Both the position numbers and the translations under genes were made by a program. From NCBI GenBank assembly GCA_017507105.1, contig JAFWBM010000014.1:34156-98155 (forward strand): a DNA stretch of 64,000 nt. The letters run 5' to 3'. The notes beneath the pieces are model-generated. The model searched no databases. It worked only from the letters and a program-made list of their open reading frames with translations, and was not told the DNA's origin. This document shows positions 28,001 to 36,845 of the stretch, piece after piece. Source of the DNA: Bacteroidaceae bacterium. Lineage in GTDB: Bacteria > Bacteroidota > Bacteroidia > Bacteroidales > Bacteroidaceae. Positions within the stretch are counted from its first letter, which is position 1. The number at the start of each line of letters is the position of its first letter.

Positions 28001-28391
28001 ATATGGCGGAGTAGTGTATAATCAAACACTTGTCGATAAGATAGAGAACCAGAATGTAGCCTATAATCTCGATAAGCGTGCGGGTCAGGGACGTTGGGAA
28101 AAGCCAGGTGACGTAACTTCATATGTCGGTTTTAGTCCCACCGGAGCCAATACACCGGCAAGTACGCGCTTTATCATGGATGATAATGAAATTAGGTTTG
28201 CGACATTGAATGTCGGTTATAGATTTACAAGCGAAAAATTCAGATTCTTGCGCGATGCAAGTATTGATGTGCTTGCGTTGAACTTTACAACAAACGATAT
28301 TGCTCGTATCTCGCCAATAAAGATGGAGCGAGGTCTTGACTATCCGTTCGCGCGCTCATACACACTGTCATTGTCAGTAATGTTCAGATAA
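25023..28391 (+). CDS. SusC/RagA-family TonB-linked outer-membrane transporter with STN domain
   Basis: 1,122 residues. Signal peptide ends near VQAQT (about residue 31). An STN (secretin/TonB short N-terminal) domain covers about 43-115 (PLGKVLEMVAETANAKITL ... DKVLGELLG). A carboxypeptidase-regulatory-like domain follows (about 127-213; SGQIFDKDTGETLIGATV). The plug (about 213-345) has the SusC-type hallmark ITVLKDAAATSVYGSRAANGV, and the barrel ends in SYTLSLSVMFR. It forms a lidded import complex with the SusD-like protein encoded 24 bases downstream. STN domains often signal to FecR-type anti-sigma factors, but none is encoded nearby. The cargo is unknown; the absence of glycan enzymes argues for peptide or another nutrient. 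Confidence 0.95.
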   Translation: MRRSVSIFRLFSKMSLALFVFVFSIISVQAQTSDEWKEKPITLRVSNQPLGKVLEMVAETANAKITLQGVSLWNINKPTNLAVKDKPLDKVLGELLGDQNVVIRYEGENMIILEPDREEVNNKNELNVSGQIFDKDTGETLIGATVLITDGTGKNKGARGCITDIDGKFSLRLNKNESISVSFIGYETVSKQIVKNENNLVIELKPSIELDDVVITGISRRSKNSFTGNYVEVKGDELRKMNPTNILKGLQFFDPSFKIIENNRTGSDPNAEPDFQIRGDQSLGSKSMNSMDLMLDNVSSRPNTPLFVLDGFIVPMSRILDLDPERVESITVLKDAAATSVYGSRAANGVVVVETKVAPDGALSVSYNGTVTVQAPDLTDYNMMNAATKLDTEWRAGLYNPNNAAHMNLYNKYRRNVLGGVDTYWLSKPLRTAIQHRHSVSVAGGTDVFRYSLDVNAAMQPGVMKESENQTKGINFNMTYIKEKFTMRANVSLSESESQNSPYGSFSQYTRLNPYYIPLDGNGKQMKILDNNTVSGQSTIITNPLYDATVGIKDATNSLNMTTSVSLEYMILKNLRVTEQFSYSRGMAGTDKFLPADHTSFELEDDLTRKGSYYKSTGNMTSWSSNFGINYNLVLNKHLFSLFANWTVNEDKNDYVNLSATGYPDPHMDDFIFGNKMETNMSNIGNENISRSVGLIGQFSYSYDNRYSLDFNLSAEASSRYANHDFVPFWSVGGRWNAHNESWLRGYLSNLVFRASYGITGEQNFSPSDAIEYYTFSNTMRPYHSFPVLGALLSALNNTALGWAKTHNTSLSLDFGFWKNRVNVTFNYYDNITKELLTSYDLAPSTGFSTMVMNAGELQNRGFDASLNIIAVQNLRKQFFWTFNVNANHNKNKIRKLSDYLKKINEEQMKSADAPLPQYREGESTTTLYVVRSLGVDPVTGKEVYLKRDGTKTFVWNANDKVPVGDTNPKVSGTLHTSINWKDLSCSLGFTYKYGGVVYNQTLVDKIENQNVAYNLDKRAGQGRWEKPGDVTSYVGFSPTGANTPASTRFIMDDNEIRFATLNVGYRFTSEKFRFLRDASIDVLALNFTTNDIARISPIKMERGLDYPFARSYTLSLSVMFR

Positions 28392-28415
28392 CCACTTCAT
28401 TAAAGAATTAAGAAT

Positions 28416-29888
28416 ATGAAAAAGACCAAATACATATTTATATCCGCATTTATAAGCATATTATCTCTTGCATCATGTTCCGATTGGTTGGATGTGACTC
28501 CTAATACCGATGTGCCGGCTAAGGAGCTTTTTACCACTGAAAATGGTTTTAAAAGTGCCCTTGCAGGTTTGTATATTGTGATGACAGAAGAGAATACATA
28601 TGGAAAGAATCTGAGTTTTGGGCTTATGGACCAACTTGCACAGATGTACGATAAACTACCCGATGGGACGACAAGCCGTAACAATGTATATATATACGAT
28701 TGGGAGACAAGTGGTGCATATAATACAAAGGGAGTGCTTGCTAATATTTGGAGATCTCAGTATAATACTATTGCGAATGCAAATAATTTGCTCGAGTGGT
28801 GGGATTTGAATAGTGATGTCGTGCTTACCGACACTATAACACGCCGAATGATACGTGGCGAGGCACTTGCTTTGCGTGCATTCTTGCATTTTGATTTGTT
28901 GCGAGGGTGGGGGCCTATGAACTATGCCGGCAACGAGAACGCTAAGAGTATGAGGTGTATTCCATATCGTACAGTAGCCGATCATTCGAAACAACCATTG
29001 CTAACAGCTAAGGAGGTCATCGACAACATTATAAATGATCTTAAGGAGGCAAAGGAATACATGAGTTATGAGAAAGAACTGGATCTTGGCACCGACACTG
29101 AAGGACGTGACAGACGTTTTAATTACCATGCGATAAATGCTATGTTGGCTCGCGTTTACAGTTACGCCGGTGAGAAAGATAGCGCAGCAATGCATGCCCG
29201 AATGGTAATAGACGAATGTGGTCTTGCGCTTGAAAGCGGCAATGACAATGATCCCATACTTTCCAACGAACTTATCTATGGATTGAGCATGTATGAATTG
29301 AAGGATAATCTTTCCGACTATTTTGCAGTTGGTGATAAGTTGACCACCAAGTATTATCTGAATATATCTACATTGAATGCAATATTTGAGACTGTCGGTG
29401 CCGAGAGTGAGGATATGCGTGCTAAGGGTACTGCTTTCTACAGGAATAATGAACTTCAGTGTGCAATATCATTGAAATATATAGATAATGATAATGAGAT
29501 TATACCTCTTATACGTCTTCCCGAGATGTATTATATTTTATGTGAGGCCGAGGAAGATAGAGATGAGGCAGCCATGTACATCAATACGGTGCGTAATAAA
29601 CGAGGTATTTCAAAGGCCAAGGATGTATCATGTGCCACAGATGAGTTGCGTATTACTGCATTGAACAAGGAGTATCGCAAAGAGTTCTATGGTGAAGGTC
29701 AATATTTTTGGTTCCTAAAGAGACATGGTATTACAGGAACATTGACACATTGCTCCGAGACAGAACTGGTAGAGGAGAATTTTATATTCCCCTTGCCCGA
29801 TGCCGAGGTTGAGTATGGCTGGGTACAGGACGATAAGGAGGCAGATGAATCAACAGAACCGCTAGATGAGATAACACCAAGAGTATAA
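28416..29888 (+). CDS. SusD/RagB-family nutrient-binding lipoprotein
   Basis: 490 residues; lipobox LASCSDWLD (Cys about 22) typical of SusD proteins, which sit as lids on SusC barrels at the cell surface. The TPR-like helical scaffold is recognisable: IWRSQYNTIANANNLLEW, RGEALALRAFLHFDLLRGWG (the strongest SusD hallmark), PEMYYILCEAEEDRDEAAMYINTVRNKRGI, then KEYRKEFYGEGQYFWFLKRHG and the C-terminal IFPLPDAEVEYGW. Paired with the upstream SusC-like gene. The ligand cannot be predicted from sequence alone. Confidence 0.95.
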   Translation: MKKTKYIFISAFISILSLASCSDWLDVTPNTDVPAKELFTTENGFKSALAGLYIVMTEENTYGKNLSFGLMDQLAQMYDKLPDGTTSRNNVYIYDWETSGAYNTKGVLANIWRSQYNTIANANNLLEWWDLNSDVVLTDTITRRMIRGEALALRAFLHFDLLRGWGPMNYAGNENAKSMRCIPYRTVADHSKQPLLTAKEVIDNIINDLKEAKEYMSYEKELDLGTDTEGRDRRFNYHAINAMLARVYSYAGEKDSAAMHARMVIDECGLALESGNDNDPILSNELIYGLSMYELKDNLSDYFAVGDKLTTKYYLNISTLNAIFETVGAESEDMRAKGTAFYRNNELQCAISLKYIDNDNEIIPLIRLPEMYYILCEAEEDRDEAAMYINTVRNKRGISKAKDVSCATDELRITALNKEYRKEFYGEGQYFWFLKRHGITGTLTHCSETELVEENFIFPLPDAEVEYGWVQDDKEADESTEPLDEITPRV

Positions 29889-29910
29889 GTATTCAAATAC
29901 GATATTTTGT

Positions 29911-31260
29911 ATGAAAAAGAGTATTCAATATATAGTTTGGCTATTGTGCCTTGCAAATGTATTCGTGGCTTGCGAGACCAACGAACCCGATTTTTTTGAT
30001 AAGAATGCAAACGGTGCCTACTTCGATTACGAATATGCTGCCGATTTTGACAAAGTACTCAATTTTAGCGACTACATAGTAGGAGACCCGGACACTGTCC
30101 AGGTGGTTCTGAAAGTAAAGCTGTTGGGATATCTCGTAGATCAGGAGCGCAAGCTATCTGTGAAGACGAAAGAGATAGAGGGGTACATGCCTGCTGATGT
30201 CGTTGTTGACGAGGTTGTCTTTGCAGGTAAGGAGTATGAGAAGAATGTTTCCATACGGGTAAAACGTCCCGAACTTCAGGACTCTATATATGCCATATGT
30301 ATATATCTTGATGGTAGCGGTGACTTAGGTACCGGCATAAGTGGTAAGGACGAGATAAACCTATTTGTCACGGAGTCGTATGAGAAACCTGCTATATGGT
30401 TTAGTCATGTTGATACTTATCTTGGAAGCTGGAATAAGGAGAAACATATATTCCTGGCCAAACACACAGGAAACAATAGTTTCTATTTAAATCTATACGA
30501 CAATAAATCAGGTATGCATATTTTCGACTCAATTACAGCTCTTAATGTTAGTTCTGTAAATGCATTGCTTGCTAACGAGCCACAGGAACCCATTGTTGTC
30601 GATATCCCCATATTGGCCGAGACTGAGCACCCCGATTACACTGTCCCGTATTTCTGGAAAGAGTACGAAGCACAACTTGGAGTCTTCAGAGCAAACAAAT
30701 TCTGTAGATTTACGACAATGCTTGGTGGCTCAAATACTCGCGATGTAGCTGCGCTATATGCAAGTGAGTCCGGCGCAAAAAAGATGGAGGAAGAGGCGGA
30801 TAACCTACATAAGGACGATGTTCTATATATGTTGAATGAGTATTATAAATGCGCAATGCAGGGATACCCAATCTCGGAATATAGGGATATCTTTTGGGTT
30901 GAGCTACGGAACAATGTCAACTACAATGTGAGAATTCCTTTCTGGTGGGAGGACCCTGAGAATTTTGGTACAAGAGATATCGTAAAGAGATATTTTGGAG
31001 AATATAGCGATGATAAATATCAGTTTATGCTTAAGACTATGATGAAAGATGACGGAAGTGAGAATTTCATTACAGAGTCTATTCTACCATTTATTTATGA
31101 TATTGAGAATAACTGTTATACTTGGGACAAATCTCTTTTTGGTGTGAAACAACTTTCCGGTGAGGAACGCCTCAAGGAGTGCTATCGTGTTATAAAAGCT
31201 GCCAATGACAAACGTCCCGACTCTCGAAAATATGATATTCCCGAGGTAGAGCTCGATTGA
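29911..31260 (+). CDS. DUF4843-type surface lipoprotein
   Basis: 449 residues; lipobox FVACETNEPDFF (Cys about 21). The following beta-sandwich begins with NANGAYFDYEYAADFDKVLNFSDY, a pattern typical of DUF4843 proteins that accompany SusC/SusD pairs. The second half is longer and contains several aspartate/tryptophan-rich segments (FWVELRNNVNYNVRIPFWWEDP). Acidic residues after the lipid cysteine are compatible with surface export in Bacteroidota. It is probably an accessory ligand-binding component of the import complex. Lies 22 bases after susD-like and 39 before the PKD-like gene. Confidence 0.82.
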   Translation: MKKSIQYIVWLLCLANVFVACETNEPDFFDKNANGAYFDYEYAADFDKVLNFSDYIVGDPDTVQVVLKVKLLGYLVDQERKLSVKTKEIEGYMPADVVVDEVVFAGKEYEKNVSIRVKRPELQDSIYAICIYLDGSGDLGTGISGKDEINLFVTESYEKPAIWFSHVDTYLGSWNKEKHIFLAKHTGNNSFYLNLYDNKSGMHIFDSITALNVSSVNALLANEPQEPIVVDIPILAETEHPDYTVPYFWKEYEAQLGVFRANKFCRFTTMLGGSNTRDVAALYASESGAKKMEEEADNLHKDDVLYMLNEYYKCAMQGYPISEYRDIFWVELRNNVNYNVRIPFWWEDPENFGTRDIVKRYFGEYSDDKYQFMLKTMMKDDGSENFITESILPFIYDIENNCYTWDKSLFGVKQLSGEERLKECYRVIKAANDKRPDSRKYDIPEVELD

Positions 31261-31299
31261 AAATAACTGAAAAATTAACAACTTTCGATATATAGTAAT

Positions 31300-33030
31300 A
31301 TGAAAAAAATATCATCACTTCTATTATCAGCCCTTCTATTGGTCGGTTGCTACGAAGATAAAGGCAATTACGATTACAAATTGGGCTCAATGAACGAGAT
31401 ACTATCGGTAACGTTCTCGCCATCAGTGGTACAGGGTGTCGGTGGTAGTATTATTGAAGTGCAGCAGGCATTGGACGAGGATAGCAGAATGCGTCGCATC
31501 GATGCTATTGTTGAGCAATCTATTGCAACAGACCTTGAGGAACTCGATTTCTATTGGTATCGGTCATATTACGATGAGGATGGCAAAAGTGTCAAGGATA
31601 CAATATATTCAAAAGGCTATTTCGAGTTCGAACTTCCTATAGGAAAGGAGGTTTCATTCGATATATTTCTTCAAATATATGATAGAACTACCGACCTCTC
31701 CCATTATTCAGCCTTCAAGGTAAATACACGTCCTGTATTCAAAAACAGTCTATTTGTAATGCATGGTGATGAGGGTAATCGCAAGATTGGTAATATTGAG
31801 GTTATAGGTAACGAGACAAATATATACACCGATGTGAAGTCTGTAACCAAAGACAATAACCACTATAACAATGCAACAGGTTTCGGATATACCACATATT
31901 TGGATATTCCGGACAATTTGGCAAATATGGGTGTAACCAATACTCTGACAGTGTATTGCAGTAACGGAGAAACCAGAGCATATAATCCTTATGGAATGAA
32001 GGTAAAGTATACCGCATCTCAAATATTTAAACCCGAGAGCGAGAATTTTTCATATAGAAAAACTGTGCAGACTGGTGATCCATCCAACTATACCATGTAT
32101 AAGGTTGTTCTCTCCGATGATGGAGTGCCATATATAGGTAATTACGTGCATGCTCTCTATAAGCCCGGAGCAGGATGCGAGAATAACCCCGATTTGTTGC
32201 ATCAGAGTGATTATGAGATTACAGCTGCTACAGTCACCCACAATCGTTTTCTTATGTGGGATGCAAAGAACAACCGTTTCCTTTACTCTGCAAAGCAGGA
32301 CCCCGGATTTGCAATAGATGAGATTAACTCAATAAGGCCTGATTATATCTCTTCAAGTCCTTTACTCGATGCTAATGTCAAGTATGACGGTTTGCTTAAG
32401 TCTCCCGTCGGTTTGACAGCTGTAATGGGATATATAAACTACCGTGACAGCTATGATTTGCAGAACCCATATTTTATTTTTAAAGATGAATCTACTGGGG
32501 ATTATTACCGTTATGAGTTAGTAGCACAGGATATAGGCGATGGCAGTAAGGCTATGAAAGTTGGTGAGACCGGTGGCGATGAGGCAGAAGAACAACTCCC
32601 TGCATATGTAATAAATAGCGTAAAGAGACTTGTGAACTTGACCCCAACCAATGCCTCTACAATAACATATAATTCTTGGTTTACAACAGCAAATCTGTTC
32701 TATGTCGAGGGTAATGTTGTATATCGTTATAACGTCTCTAATGGAGATAAATTCATAGTATATGAGGCTCCTAAGGGTTATGATGTTACAAATATAAAGT
32801 TCCGTAGCGAGGAAAATTCTCCTTTTAGTGACGATTTGGGTCTCTACATGAATATAATCTTGTTCAACGGTACAAATGGTGCAATAGCCGAGATAAAGTT
32901 TAATACAGCAGCTGACCTTGACGATGATTATGCACCACTGTTTTATGACAAGGATAATGAAGGCAAGCAGTGGGGCGAGATTAAAGACATTCAGTTTGTG
33001 TACGATTATATGTACAAAATGGTTTATTAA
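31300..33030 (+). CDS. PKD-like family surface lipoprotein
   Basis: 576 residues; lipobox LLVGCYEDKGNYDY, where the CYEDKGNYDY segment is a hallmark of PKD-like lipoproteins in SusCD loci. The N-terminal 130 residues look like a PKD/Ig sandwich (LDFYWYRSYYDEDGKSV, FDIFLQIYDRTTDLSHYSAFKVNT). The remainder has repeated blade-like blocks suggesting a propeller (SLFVMHGDEGNRKIGNIEVIG; RFLMWDAKNNRFLYSA). Likely a surface-exposed accessory binding protein of the import complex. No catalytic residues recognised. In an operon 11 bases before the first TlpA-type gene. Confidence 0.82.
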   Translation: MKKISSLLLSALLLVGCYEDKGNYDYKLGSMNEILSVTFSPSVVQGVGGSIIEVQQALDEDSRMRRIDAIVEQSIATDLEELDFYWYRSYYDEDGKSVKDTIYSKGYFEFELPIGKEVSFDIFLQIYDRTTDLSHYSAFKVNTRPVFKNSLFVMHGDEGNRKIGNIEVIGNETNIYTDVKSVTKDNNHYNNATGFGYTTYLDIPDNLANMGVTNTLTVYCSNGETRAYNPYGMKVKYTASQIFKPESENFSYRKTVQTGDPSNYTMYKVVLSDDGVPYIGNYVHALYKPGAGCENNPDLLHQSDYEITAATVTHNRFLMWDAKNNRFLYSAKQDPGFAIDEINSIRPDYISSSPLLDANVKYDGLLKSPVGLTAVMGYINYRDSYDLQNPYFIFKDESTGDYYRYELVAQDIGDGSKAMKVGETGGDEAEEQLPAYVINSVKRLVNLTPTNASTITYNSWFTTANLFYVEGNVVYRYNVSNGDKFIVYEAPKGYDVTNIKFRSEENSPFSDDLGLYMNIILFNGTNGAIAEIKFNTAADLDDDYAPLFYDKDNEGKQWGEIKDIQFVYDYMYKMVY

Positions 33031-33041
33031 TTGTTTGAAAT

Positions 33042-34142
33042 ATGAAAAGGAGTGTTCTTTTGGCACTGCTTGCAGTGTGCAGTACAATATCCTTGGTTGC
33101 CCAAACACATGAGATAGCAATCAAGGGAAAAATAGAGGGAATTGAGAAGGGGCGCTTGTATCTTCTGGCACGTTCAACAGAAGAACGTACCGACACGTTG
33201 GGATATTGCGATTTCAAGAAGGGAAAATTTGAATTGAAAGGTACCCTTGCTGAACCAATGGTTGTACAGCTTATGGTAGATGGTTTCTCGGGAGGTTTTA
33301 CTCTGTTTGCCGAGCCCGGTGTAACATACAAGTCATACTTGAGCGATAATGAGAGTTTCTATATAAAGGGTGGTGTACTAAATGAAAACTATACGGCCCA
33401 TATGCGATTATCCGACTCTTTGAATATGTTGATATCAGCTCTGGAGGAACGTTACGATGCCATGCGTAAGGCAAAGAAGTTTCGCAGTGCAAGCTTGGTG
33501 AACGATACCTTGCGTCGTGAACGCGAGAAGCTAAGATGGCTTACAAACCGTTTCTTAGATAATAATGATAATATCATTTCGGCCTACACTATATATTCAA
33601 ATATCGTTATGCGCGATGCCGGTCTGAAAGAAACGAGAAACCTATATGCCTCATTGGGAGTTGGTGCAAAGAAGACCCAGTACGGTCGGTTGATAAAGGA
33701 ACGTATAGAGCGTTTGGCAAAGACCGATCAGGGAGCCAAGGCACCCGATTTTACACTTGCAGATGTCAATGGTAATGAGGTTACTATGAGTTCCGTAAAG
33801 GGAAGAATAAAGATAATTGATTTTTGGGCAAGCTGGTGCGGACCATGCCGTCTCAATAATCCTGCACTGAGAAAACTGTATGATGAATATCACAATAAGG
33901 GCCTCGAGATTATAGGTGTTTCGCTCGATACAGACAAGACATCATGGCAAAAAGCGATAGAAAAAGATGGACTTATATGGATTAATGTATCGTCACTGAA
34001 AGGATGGAAATGCGAGACCATCTCCTTATATAGTGTGAGTGGTGTACCTTCGCTTTTTGTCCTTGATGAGAATAACAACATAATAGCAACAGGCCTTCGT
34101 GGTGATAATTTAAAGACATTTGTACGCGAGAATCTCGAATAA
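33042..34142 (+). CDS. TlpA-family thiol:disulfide protein with DUF4369 domain (CGPC)
   Basis: 366 residues. Signal peptide ends near SLVAQ (about residue 22). An N-terminal DUF4369-type beta domain spans about 23-120 (IKGKIEGIEKGRLYLLARS), then a helical linker, then a thioredoxin fold from about 232 with the redox motif WASWCGPC (Cys266/Cys269), the cis-proline region SGVPSLFVLDENN and a C-terminal helix. The intact CxxC predicts a periplasmic thiol oxidoreductase. First of three consecutive TlpA-type genes closing the SusCD operon; the proteins may keep cysteines of the transport components or cargo reduced, but this is inference. Confidence 0.92.
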   Translation: MKRSVLLALLAVCSTISLVAQTHEIAIKGKIEGIEKGRLYLLARSTEERTDTLGYCDFKKGKFELKGTLAEPMVVQLMVDGFSGGFTLFAEPGVTYKSYLSDNESFYIKGGVLNENYTAHMRLSDSLNMLISALEERYDAMRKAKKFRSASLVNDTLRREREKLRWLTNRFLDNNDNIISAYTIYSNIVMRDAGLKETRNLYASLGVGAKKTQYGRLIKERIERLAKTDQGAKAPDFTLADVNGNEVTMSSVKGRIKIIDFWASWCGPCRLNNPALRKLYDEYHNKGLEIIGVSLDTDKTSWQKAIEKDGLIWINVSSLKGWKCETISLYSVSGVPSLFVLDENNNIIATGLRGDNLKTFVRENLE

Positions 34143-34166
34143 AGAAAATTTATAAAACTATACGTA

Positions 34167-35327
34167 ATGAAACAGTTATTCGTTTTTATCTTTTTTGTAG
34201 TATTTACGTGTGTTACAGCTCAAGAGAGAAAATTTGTAATAAAGGGCGAGATGACTAGTAATACTTTGTGCTACAGCGAGGACTCCGTAAAGGAGGTTAA
34301 ACTAGAATGTAGCATAGATGGGGAGAATGTAGTAATAGCCACCTCTTCGGTAGAGGATAATAAATTTAAGTTCGAAGGAGCTATACCCAAAAATGTTGAT
34401 TTATGCAACATAACAGGTTTCGATAATGGTAGTATTCAAGTATTTCTAGAGGAAGGAGATATTTTTGTGGGTCCTTTTGAGGCTGCATATCCAGTTGCTG
34501 CAAAAATAGCCGGAACTCCATGTAATGATACATATCAAGAGTATATCGATTTAAACAATAAATGTATTAAGGATGGCAAGGCACGTATGAAAGCCGTTTA
34601 TGCATCCATTCCTGAAGATATAAAAGGTAACCCGGAGGCTGAAACTAAATTTACTGCTCCTACATTTTATGTCAATAACATCTACTTCAAGATAGTATTC
34701 ATGGACTATGTTTACCGCCATATAGATTCACCGGTAGTGTTATATGTAATAAAATATGCAATGGTACCTACGTTTACAACAGATGTTATTCAGGAGATTC
34801 TCAATGCTGTACCACAAGAACTGCATGGACGGGCTATGTACAAGGAACTTGTAAATGATATACGTTCTGCCAATTTGAAAGTGGGTTCCGAGGCACCTGA
34901 TATCAGCGGACGTACACCTGACGGAAAAGAGCTATCATTGTCCGATTTGAAAGGTAAATATGTCTTCATTGACTTTTGGGCAAGTTGGTGTGCTCCTTGC
35001 CGTAGGGAGATTCCATATTTGAAAGAGGCTCTTGCCTATTCCGAGAATAGTGATAACCTTGTGGTGCTAAGCTATTCTATAGATAACAAGATGAATGACT
35101 GGGTAAATTGTATAGAGAAAAACGACCTTAAACATAAAAACTGGATACATATATCTACACTCAAAGGTTGGAACAGTGATGCCATAAAGTTATTCAGTGT
35201 GAAAGGGGTTCCCTATACTGCACTAATAGATCCCGATGGTAATGTAGTTGAGTTTGAACTTAGAGGTGAGGAGATGGTTAAGAAATTGAAAGGTATCGTG
35301 GATGGTACAAACAAATTAAAACAATAA
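34167..35327 (+). CDS. TlpA-family thiol:disulfide protein (CAPC)
   Basis: 386 residues. Signal peptide ends near CVTAQ (about residue 19). A beta-rich N-terminal domain of about 100 residues precedes a helical linker and a thioredoxin domain (about 240-380) with WASWCAPC (Cys275/Cys278) and the conserved GVPYTALIDPDGNVV. It shares specific blocks with the next gene outside the redox site (a GTPxNDxYxxY motif in the linker and SANLKVGSEAP before the thioredoxin fold), so the two are tandem paralogues. Predicted active periplasmic reductase or isomerase-like protein. Four bases separate its stop from the next start. Confidence 0.92.
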   Translation: MKQLFVFIFFVVFTCVTAQERKFVIKGEMTSNTLCYSEDSVKEVKLECSIDGENVVIATSSVEDNKFKFEGAIPKNVDLCNITGFDNGSIQVFLEEGDIFVGPFEAAYPVAAKIAGTPCNDTYQEYIDLNNKCIKDGKARMKAVYASIPEDIKGNPEAETKFTAPTFYVNNIYFKIVFMDYVYRHIDSPVVLYVIKYAMVPTFTTDVIQEILNAVPQELHGRAMYKELVNDIRSANLKVGSEAPDISGRTPDGKELSLSDLKGKYVFIDFWASWCAPCRREIPYLKEALAYSENSDNLVVLSYSIDNKMNDWVNCIEKNDLKHKNWIHISTLKGWNSDAIKLFSVKGVPYTALIDPDGNVVEFELRGEEMVKKLKGIVDGTNKLKQ

Positions 35328-35331
35328 AGTT

Positions 35332-36510
35332 ATGCTACACAGACTATTTATAACAATAATGTCAGTCGTAGTCTGCATTGCAGCCGACGCACAAGAGATA
35401 TGTACAATAAACGGCACTATCGCCGACTCTAAATTGGAAAATGGTAAGAAGATAAAAGAGGTTTCTCTGATATTCACCAATGAACTTGGGCAACCAGTAG
35501 AGGTTGCCAAGACAAAGGTAAAGAAAGGTAAATATTCTTTCAGTTATGAACTTGCCAATGACGAGCCCATTCTAATGTATACCATAGGCGGTTTTGGAGA
35601 TGGAAAAAGTATCGAAGTTTTTGTAGAGCCCGGACTGGTTACTGTAAATACAGCATCGGCAAGCATGCCATGCCTAAGCCATGTATCGGGTACACCTACT
35701 AACGATGCCTATTCAGCATATAAATCCCTTTTAAATAATCGTCAGAGTGAAATCGATGCTGCTATATCGCGGCTCGAGGCAAGTAGAGGCAAGGAGTGGC
35801 TCGAGAGCGCAGAAGGTAAGAGTGAAGTAAAAAGAATAAAGGCTTTGGAGAGTATAAGTACCCAATCGCAGATATTGAAATTTCTTATAGAGCATAACAC
35901 CTCTCCCATGACCCCGTTTCTCATAGAACGTACACTGCTACCCAAACTTACCAGTGCATATGCCGAGCAGATGACAAAAACCATATCGGCTTTGTTACAT
36001 AACCATCCTTATTATCATTCGTTGCGCAACCAGGTGCTTTCCAATAATCTTAAGGTTGGAAATGAGGTTCCCAATATTATGCTGCCCCTGGCAAATGGAG
36101 AAACAAAGAATCTTGTCGACTATCGTGGCAAATATGTAGTACTTAATTATTGGAAAGAGGGATGTGAAAAATCTAAAGAGATGCTGGCCGAGTTACAGAA
36201 CCTATATGATGTAATAAAGGGGAATAATGCCGATTTTGTAATAATGAGTGTATCATTGGGAGACGATATCGAAGCATGGAAAAGTGTAATAGAAAGTAGC
36301 AAAATTAATCGCGAGGGTTGGTTTCATGCTTGTGACGGATTAGGTGCCGACTCGCCGGCAGCAAAACTCGCAGGTGTGGGTAATGCTCCCAAGATAATTC
36401 TAATAGAACCAGAGGGACGTGCAGTCTCTCTTGATATGGAGATAGACGAGGTGGTAATGCGTGTAGAGCAGATTATCGCCGGTGATTTGTATTATCTCGA
36501 TCAAGAATAA
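35332..36510 (+). CDS. TlpA-like protein with altered redox site (CEKS)
   Basis: 392 residues. Signal peptide ends near AADAQ (about residue 21). Domain order is as in its upstream paralogue, but the usual WCxxC is replaced by YWKEGCEKS: the first cysteine is kept (Cys278) and the resolving cysteine is Ser281. The cis-proline region is also changed (GNAPKIILIEPEG). A CxxS site cannot cycle as a normal dithiol oxidoreductase; it could trap mixed disulfides or serve only for binding. The frame is intact over the whole length, which argues for a selected function rather than decay. Last gene of the operon; a terminator begins 56 bases downstream. Confidence 0.85.
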   Translation: MLHRLFITIMSVVVCIAADAQEICTINGTIADSKLENGKKIKEVSLIFTNELGQPVEVAKTKVKKGKYSFSYELANDEPILMYTIGGFGDGKSIEVFVEPGLVTVNTASASMPCLSHVSGTPTNDAYSAYKSLLNNRQSEIDAAISRLEASRGKEWLESAEGKSEVKRIKALESISTQSQILKFLIEHNTSPMTPFLIERTLLPKLTSAYAEQMTKTISALLHNHPYYHSLRNQVLSNNLKVGNEVPNIMLPLANGETKNLVDYRGKYVVLNYWKEGCEKSKEMLAELQNLYDVIKGNNADFVIMSVSLGDDIEAWKSVIESSKINREGWFHACDGLGADSPAAKLAGVGNAPKIILIEPEGRAVSLDMEIDEVVMRVEQIIAGDLYYLDQE

Positions 36511-36565
36511 TAACCTTGACTTTTATGGTCTGATAGGTTATTATAATCTTCTTTTGTTTGTTGTT

Positions 36566-36599
36566 CCTCGCTACCGAATAATAGGTAGCGGGGTTTTTA
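36566..36599 (+). terminator. Terminator of the SusCD/TlpA operon
   Basis: Ten-bp stem (36566-36575 with 36584-36593, one G-T pair), eight-base loop, followed directly by a T run. Confidence 0.85.
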
Positions 36600-36767
36600 T
36601 TATATATTATCAGTCCTTTGTTCGATGCTGTTGTCTAAGTCTCTATGCTTAATAACAAAAATTAACACAAGAATGATAATTATTGTATTTTATATCTTTT
36701 TTGTAAATATATATGAATAAAATCGACATTTTATTAGAAAAAAGTACTTACGGATAATTTTTTGAAT

Positions 36768-36775
36768 TATATTCG
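36768..36775 (+). promoter_or_regulatory. Possible -7 element for the Ig-like-repeat gene
   Basis: TATATTCG, one change from TAnnTTTG, 70 bases before the start codon. No TTTG at the right upstream distance. Confidence 0.35.
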
Positions 36776-36845
36776 CGCAGTGATACTATTGGAACTGTTA
36801 CAATAGTAAGTTGAATTAGATTATAATTAACCAAAATTTTATTTT

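Larger units (their letters stand above)
36511..36845 (+). other. 335-base intergenic region: terminator then promoter
   Basis: No coding potential was seen. The first 90 bases hold the operon terminator, the middle is AT-rich without recognisable structure, and the last 80 bases hold a -7 box and the leader of the Ig-like-repeat gene, including a seven-bp hairpin (actattg/caatagt, about 36785-36808). Confidence 0.6.

Noticed and set aside
32518..33120. Antisense frame of 200 codons over the PKD-like gene end
   Set aside because: Overlaps two real genes on the other strand; composition is Ile/Tyr/Cys-rich as expected of a shadow frame.
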